The notes below the pieces were generated by a model that ran no database searches, was not told the DNA's origin, and saw only the letters and a program-made list of their open reading frames with translations. The translations under genes were made by a program, and so were the position numbers. A stretch of 64,000 nt of DNA from Paraspadella gotoi. Lineage: Eukaryota; Chaetognatha. Below, piece by piece: positions 58,534 through 64,000 of the stretch (positions are counted from its first letter, which is position 1; the number at the start of each line of letters is the position of its first letter). The stretch is from assembly GCA_051294375.1 (NCBI GenBank), contig CM119268.1:2975935-3039934 (forward strand), in the 5' to 3' direction.

Positions 58534-59602
58534 AGAGAGAGAGAGCGTGAATGGAATAAACGGCGGGGAAGAGGAGCAACGGATTCGCGCCGAGCCGCAC
58601 TGGAGCGAAGGAGCGCTGATACGCGGGGCGGTGGGGAGCAGGCCCAGGGTCCTGTGGTAGAGCAGAATAGCTGCGAAGGCGGTGCAGGAGCAGGTTTGGG
58701 AATTTTCGTTAGTCATCGCTGGAGCGAGAAAGAGGAAGAAGATTCTAGAATGAAGATAAGAGCAGAGAAATGCTGGAGCAAGAAAGATGATAAGAGAAAC
58801 AAATCAAAGTAAAAAAAGAATAATAATTGATATTATTTGATTAATTAATTATTATTATTAATATATTATTTGTATCAATTGTTTTCATTTTATTCGGAAA
58901 AGGGTCGGGGTTAGTATTGTATATAGTTCTTATTTACATACGCGTAATTCGTGACGCCTTTGACCCTCCTTTCCTTTTTTTGCTGCAGAACCTCATCAAA
59001 TGGCCTCATCCCATGAACTTACCCAAGCCGTTCGGTGCTGAATAGAGGTGAGCTCTCTACAATAAAATCCGCTCATCACTGAGCATCAAAGTTTTAAAAT
59101 TAATACACTTTTTAGCTTATCCGACCGTAATTCCTTCACCTCTCTCTCAGCCAATCATCCGCCCTGTATTTCACCTTCAATTCTTTCTCAGCCAATCAAC
59201 TGCCCGCATTCTGACCTTCAATTCGATCGACGATACAAGAATCAACACAAATTAATGTTTTTCTTATCATCTAACCTAATTCAGTTTCGGAATAAAAAAA
59301 AAAAAAAAAAAGAGCCGAATGCATCGGCGATAATATCCAGTAACCGAGTAAAATTGCTTTAGCAAAAAAAAAAAATAAATTATATAATTATACAAGTTTT
59401 CCCTCATAATAAATGCTTCATCAACAATAAACAAAAAGCTAATCGGTTTTCGGCCGGTTGTTTTTTTTTTTTTTTTTTCCTTGTTTTCGTGTTTGTTGTT
59501 CGCCAAGTATTTGTTTGTTTTTGGCGAGAAAAATGGAAACCCGGCGGTTCTTGACTTTGGCGTTCTCTCTCTCTCTCTCTCTTTTCTCCTCTTCTCTTCT
59601 CT

Positions 59603-59659
<57 letters not shown>

Positions 59660-59803
59660 AGCTAATTTTGCTTTTATATGTAGACTAAATCTTTTTGACT
59701 TTTCAATCTCTCCCTGGCGGATCTCAAATCGCTTAACCAGATTTCAGCTACAGTAAATTCGAACCTTGAGTTTCAACTGTACAGAAGACCACGAGAAATG
59801 AAT

Positions 59804-59847
<44 letters not shown>

Positions 59848-59861
59848 TCTCTCTCTCTCCG

Positions 59862-60312
59862 ATCCTCCCGATCTTGCTCGTTTAGTGACGATGGGGAGAT
59901 ATTGTAGCAGCGTTTAGGCGGCTCTCAGAGCCTGACCCGAGGCGGATCCAGCTTCTCTCGTGCTCCCGTGGCCTAGTCCTCTTCTCTCTTCTCTGGCGAC
60001 TCACCAGGCCCCGCGGTCATGAACGATTAGTTCCTTGTCTCCGGACGGAATCCTCGGTGATCTGCTTACAAATCGCAACAACCCACTCCCGCCATCTATA
60101 ACCGGTGCCTCGGCGTCTTGCCAGACGATACTAACGGGCGCACCGGCATTCAAGTACCCTGCCCGCGCCTTCGTAGATCTCCCTCGTTACTCACTTATCA
60201 GCCCTAGCTCTTCTCGAGTGGCCACATGTGCTCGGATCTCCGGTTCGGCATGTCCCTCGGTGTTCTCTCTCCGCTCGTCTCTCTCTCTCTCTATCTTCCT
60301 CTCTGTCTTGCT
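59862..60312. other. insert of atypical composition in duplication copy 2
   Basis: About 450 bases with balanced composition and no GA/AT bias, absent from copy 1 at 55222-55270. A plus frame reads PDGILGDLLTNRNNPLPPS, then TGASASCQTILTGAPAFKYP. It could be a transposon fragment or a foreign sequence joined at the CT repeat. Its identity is unknown. Confidence 0.5.
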
Positions 60313-60559
60313 CACATTCTGAGTAATCTAATTAACTAATTATATTGTTTTTGGACATAATTCAGAATCTGTACAACCAAGATGGAAAAGATAAAGGTGT
60401 CGGTTGAATTATTTTCAATGTTATAACCCAAATCAGTTTTTTAGTCTCTCTCTTTCTCTCTGCAGATTAAGACGTCATAACCTTTATCAGAATCAGTTGT
60501 TAACAAGAATGTTGGTTTGCTTCCTGTTGGTTCTTACCTCTTAATATTTGTAATCCTCT

Positions 60560-61020
60560 AAAATGTTTGAAAAGTATTAAATGAAATAAAACAAACAGTA
60601 AAGGGATATCTAAAAGGTTTAATAACCTGTGACGACTGAAAATGCTGTACGTTTAATAAAGATAATGTGGAAAATAAGGATTTAAAATTTCTTTCCATGA
60701 GCAAGAAATAAAATTAAATTTTTATCGAGATGTAAGTCACGAAAGGTTTCTATTAATGATTATTCAAATAGAAAACAATTGATAAGAAGACTCTTTGAAC
60801 CTTGATATATTTAAATTTTAAAAAACACAAAAAAAATATTAAAACGTAAAAATTAAAATGATTACATCAAAATTGCCCAATTAAAGACAAACGTTAAAGT
60901 AGAACGACATTAAACCGGTTTTTTGGCTTTTCCCTATTTGAAAAATATGGATCCAACGAAAACAAAATTGTAACGTTTAAAATATTAAAGAAATAAAACT
61001 AATATTTATAGCAAAAGCTA
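60560..61020. other. AT-rich intron-like stretch
   Basis: No gene seen. It directly follows (minus strand) the GTAAGTTAG donor at 61027/61026. Confidence 0.55.
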
Positions 61021-61026
61021 ACTTAC

Positions 61027-61304
61027 CTCATTATGACGAGTTTTAGCCTCGAGCGGGGAGGAAATCCCGTCCCTTATTGGGGATCGACGGTTAACCGATG
61101 GACGACTGACGAATTATGAACGACTGACCGACTGACCTATGAACAATCGATGGATGAACGATGAACGACGGATGAACGACTAGTGAATGAAAGAATTTGA
61201 GGATCGAAGAGGAAGCGAAGTTTTTTTTGGTTTTTAAAATTCGTGGAAAGGAGTTTTGAAAATGATATGTAATCCACTGAAAACTGTCTCTGTCTCTATC
61301 TCGT

Positions 61305-61342
<38 letters not shown>

Positions 61343-61760
61343 AACTCGTCCGTCGAGTTCAAAGGTAAAATTTCTTTTAAACAATCGAAAGTGAAATATT
61401 TTTCATTTCTTTAGTTTAGAAGTAAGGAAGTTGCTGTTGCAGCAAATTATCACACAATTGTAGCAGAGAAATCGTCTTTTTCCGCCGGCGGAAATGATCG
61501 TCGTATAAATCGAAGAGGGAATTTCCTGGGAATTTTTATCTCGAAGATCTTTTGTTTCTGAATTAGTAAAAAATTCGGAATCTGGAATCAAAACCTTTTT
61601 TTTTTGGTTTATGTTGGAATCGATCGTCCCTTAATTCTTCACGGGCGGCATTTTCCCCGTGACCCGTCAATCCAGAGCCGCCATGTTTCAATCGCAAAAA
61701 CAGGGGAACAACCTGAGTCACCAGAGTTAAAACGGAAATGGACAGAGTCGGGTGGCGCCG
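61027..61760 (-). other. candidate non-coding first exon
   Basis: Ends on the minus strand at a textbook donor, ATGAG|GTAAGTTAG. It contains a short upstream-type ORF (ATGGCGGCTCTGGATTGA at 61684-61667) in an AAACATGGCGGC context that resembles a YY1-type site, a GA tract (61310-61339) and TTCATCCATCGTTCA-type short repeats (61095-61200). No long coding frame. Confidence 0.4.
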
Positions 61761-61776
61761 AAACCCGGGGATTCTC

Positions 61777-61879
61777 ATTGGTCGATTTTTGACTCGTGTT
61801 GGATCGCCGATTGGTCCGGTGTATCGACGGAATCGTTTTTCTCATTGGACGACTCGTCGCGGAATCGTCTCCTGATTGG
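61777..61879 (-). promoter_or_regulatory. four evenly spaced CCAAT boxes
   Basis: ATTGG (CCAAT on the minus strand) occurs at 61777, 61810, 61844 and 61875, spaced 33, 34 and 31 bases, three of them in an ATTGGTC context. CCAAT boxes are NF-Y sites in animal promoters. Together with the downstream minus-strand donor this looks like a promoter. Confidence 0.5.
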
Positions 61880-62001
61880 TCGGTTGGCTATTAGTCAGAA
61901 ATGGGATTCTCTTTCGTGAACCGGGGGAAGAGTGAGTGAAGGAAGGAAGACGCCCGAGTTGAACAAAAGGTTTTTCAGTAGATAGAAGATTTTGCCTTTT
62001 G

Positions 62002-62011
62002 NNNNNNNNNN
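62002..62011. other. assembly gap of 10 N
   Basis: Unlike the 25-N gaps. Sequence after it restarts a third copy of the 58.8-kb repeat. Confidence 0.95.
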
Positions 62012-62275
62012 AGAATAATAATTGATAGTATTTGATTAATTAATTTATTAATTAATTAAATAATTAATTTGTATCAATCGTTTTCATTTTATTCGGAACA
62101 GGGTCGGGGTTAGTATTATATTAGTTCTTATTTACATACGCGTAATTCGTGACGCCTTTGGCCCTCCTTTCTTTTTTTGCTGCATAACCTCATCAAATGG
62201 CCTCATCCCACTGAACTTACCCAAGCCGTTCCGTGCTGAATAGAGGTGAGCTCTCTACAATAAAATCCGCTCATA
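62012..62275. repeat. third copy, fragment of 58818-59080
   Basis: Good-quality match to duplication copy 2, ending at CCGCTCAT. Confidence 0.85.
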
Positions 62276-63451
62276 ACGATTTGAAATCAATTCCCATTTT
62301 GGGTTTTATTCATCTGAAGAAATCGATTGAATATTTTGTTTCTTTCTATTGAGACAAATAATGAATGCAATCGACCGGTTTAGAGGCAGTGATTGGAAAG
62401 AGAGAGAGAAGGCAGAGGGAGGAGAGAGAGAGAGAAGATGAGAGAGTGACGTTAGAGACGAGAGAGAGGATATGGTGTCTCAGGAAAGCTCAGCACACAG
62501 CGAACCTAAGAGTTGAGACATTCGCTTAGTGAGCCATGAGATCCTTGATAGACAAAAGAGGTAGCGTGAGAAGAGAATGAGGAAATAGGCTATGTAGCCC
62601 GTTGGAGCGTCTCAGTCCCTAGCGCGAAGAGAGAGAGAAGAGAGTCAGAGACGAGAGTACGAGACGTCAGAGATGCATGCGATGAATGGAATATAGCCCT
62701 CTCGTCGGGGAATAGAAAGAGCCACTCGCGATTCCGCTCGTCCGAGACGCGCACGGAGGCGATCAGGAGCGCTTGATATCGTGGGGCGGTCTCGTGTGGG
62801 GGAGCAGGCCGCAGGGGTCTGATGGGTAGAGGAGAATGCTGCAGAGAGCCGTGCAGTGACGCAGGTTGGGATATAACTGTTCGCTCCTAGTTCATCCTGT
62901 CTGGAGCTGCAGGAAACAGAGGTACAGAAGATTTCTCGATCTATGCAAGATAATCGAGCGAGATACTCTGCTGGGAGCCTCAAGAAAGATGAATAATGCT
63001 CAGATCACATACACATCATCAAGTAAAATTATAGATACTCTATTGTATCGTCACTTAATTTGTAGGAATTGAAAACTGATTGGATTAATTAATCTTTTTC
63101 TGTATTCATCCTTTCCATTTTTCTCTATTTCGAGTGAACAAGGGGTCGGCTCTCACACATTTGCTCTCGCATTTTTCACAAGTTTTTCTTATTTTACTCA
63201 GTATCACTAGCGTAAATTCTCTCGAATGTCGTCTATATAGCGTATCCTTCCTTTCCATACCTGTCTTTTCTTCATGCGGCTGGCAGACCTCATCCAAATC
63301 GGCCTGCTATCTCAGACTCGAACTCACCCATCTCCTGCCCGTTCTGTGGCTGATGAGGTGAGCTCTCTTCTACAAATAAAATCGCTCACTCTTCATCTTC
63401 TCTCTCTCTCTCTCATCACCTGAGAATCACTCTCGTTTCAAGGTTTAACAC
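62276..63451. repeat. very noisy copy of 58165-59080
   Basis: Jumps back to the sequence GATTTGAAATCAATTCCCAT (58165 region) and then follows 58165-59080 with dense random-looking indels. Landmarks remain: the CATCAAATGGCCTCAT region appears as CATCCAAATCGGCCTGCTAT. It looks like uncorrected long-read sequence. Confidence 0.75.
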
Positions 63452-63592
63452 NNNNNNNNNNNNNNNNNNNNNNNNNNNNNNNNNNNNNNNNNNNNNNNNN
63501 NNNNNNNNNNNNNNNNNNNNNNNNNNNNNNNNNNNNNNNNNNNNNNNNNNNNNNNNNNNNNNNNNNNNNNNNNNNNNNNNNNNNNNNNNNNN
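63452..63592. other. assembly gap, 141 N
   Basis: Between the noisy copy and a clean continuation. Confidence 0.95.
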
Positions 63593-64000
63593 ATCCGCTC
63601 ATCCACCACTGAGCATTCAAAGTTTAAAATTAATTAAATTAATACACTTTTTAGCTTATCCGACCGTAATCCTTCCACCTCTCTCTCAGCCAATCATCCG
63701 CCCGTATTCTCACCTTCAATTCTTTCTCAGCCAATCAACTGCCCGCATTCTGACCTTCAATTCGATCGACGATATGAGAATCAAAACAAACAAATTAATG
63801 TTTTTCTTATCCTCTAACCTAATTCAGTTTCGGAATAAAAATAAACAAAAAAAAAAGAGCCGAATGCATCGGCGATAATATTCCAGTAACCGAGTAAAAT
63901 TGTTTAGCAAAAAAAAAATAATAAATTAATAATTATACAAGTTTTCCCTCATAATAAATGCTTCATCAACAATAAACAAAAAGCTAATCGGTTTCGGCCG
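63593..64000. repeat. third copy, continuation matching 59066-59455
   Basis: Clean match to both duplication copies (54440-54833 and 59066-59455). No gene seen. Confidence 0.85.

Larger units (their letters stand above)
55523..60557. repeat. tandem duplication, copy 2
   Basis: Second copy, enlarged by the 46-bp minisatellite (56030-56850), about 0.85 kb of sequence up to 57720, and an insert at 59862-60312. Confidence 0.88.

Noticed and set aside
60365-60397. Mini-exon of about 31 bases on the plus strand (NLYNQDGKDK), also near 55325
   Set aside because: It has an acceptor and a GTGTCGG donor, but the reverse strand shows an equally good acceptor and no neighbouring exon of matching phase was found.

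Overview
The window is eukaryotic nuclear DNA, most likely from an arthropod. GC-rich exons are bounded by GT/AG splice sites and sit in AT-rich introns. There are many long GA/CT and GAT/GAC microsatellites and a tRNA-derived SINE, and there are no bacterial-type operons. The one protein I can name with confidence is an Ena/VASP-family actin regulator (enabled), from its EVH1 domain split over three minus-strand exons. Its wording (ARASVM.YDD..KKWVPAG.SSGLSKV..YHH, NNTFRVVGRK, LKYNQAT.TFHQWRD, VYGLNF) is closest to insect Ena as I remember it.

The first 47 kb is one locus present three to four times, mostly as a mosaic. In the most complete copy (about 47.2 down to 33.4 kb, minus strand) the order is: an ATG exon (45.09), a Ser/Pro-rich exon (44.84), an 81-bp exon (43.69), a long linker exon (41.17), EVH1 exons 1-3 (39.96, 39.37, 39.01), an exon encoding an acidic C-terminal tail (37.8-37.5), then a second gene ('gene B', start near 36.1) encoding a long disordered protein. 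23.40-31.17 kb is an almost base-identical second copy of 33.36-41.13 kb. 13.0-22.7 kb is an independent noisier version of the ena part. 4.26-10.35 kb is a large inverted repeat of the acidic-tail/gene B part. 1.60-4.26 and 10.37-13.03 kb are identical direct repeats. Positions 1-1571 hold the cleanest part of gene B: an uninterrupted minus-strand frame of about 520 codons that runs off the window.

The copies differ mostly by single-base indels that break conserved reading frames, several junctions lie in GA/CT microsatellites, and seven gaps are exactly 25 N. I read most of the repetition as assembly or gap-filling error, not as recent gene amplification. I could not test this with read depth.

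47.2-64 kb is a different region. It has a 39-bp in-frame minisatellite, a 21-bp minisatellite with higher-order structure, acidic GAC/GAT arrays split by a SINE, a convincing AT-rich terminal coding exon (52.36-52.56 kb, plus strand), a 46-bp minisatellite, a 3-5 kb tandem duplication (52.5-60.56 kb) with a third, very noisy partial copy at 62.0-64.0 kb, and a promoter-like cluster of four evenly spaced CCAAT boxes (61.78-61.88 kb) upstream of a minus-strand splice donor. I recognise no RNA genes, CRISPR arrays or viral genes.
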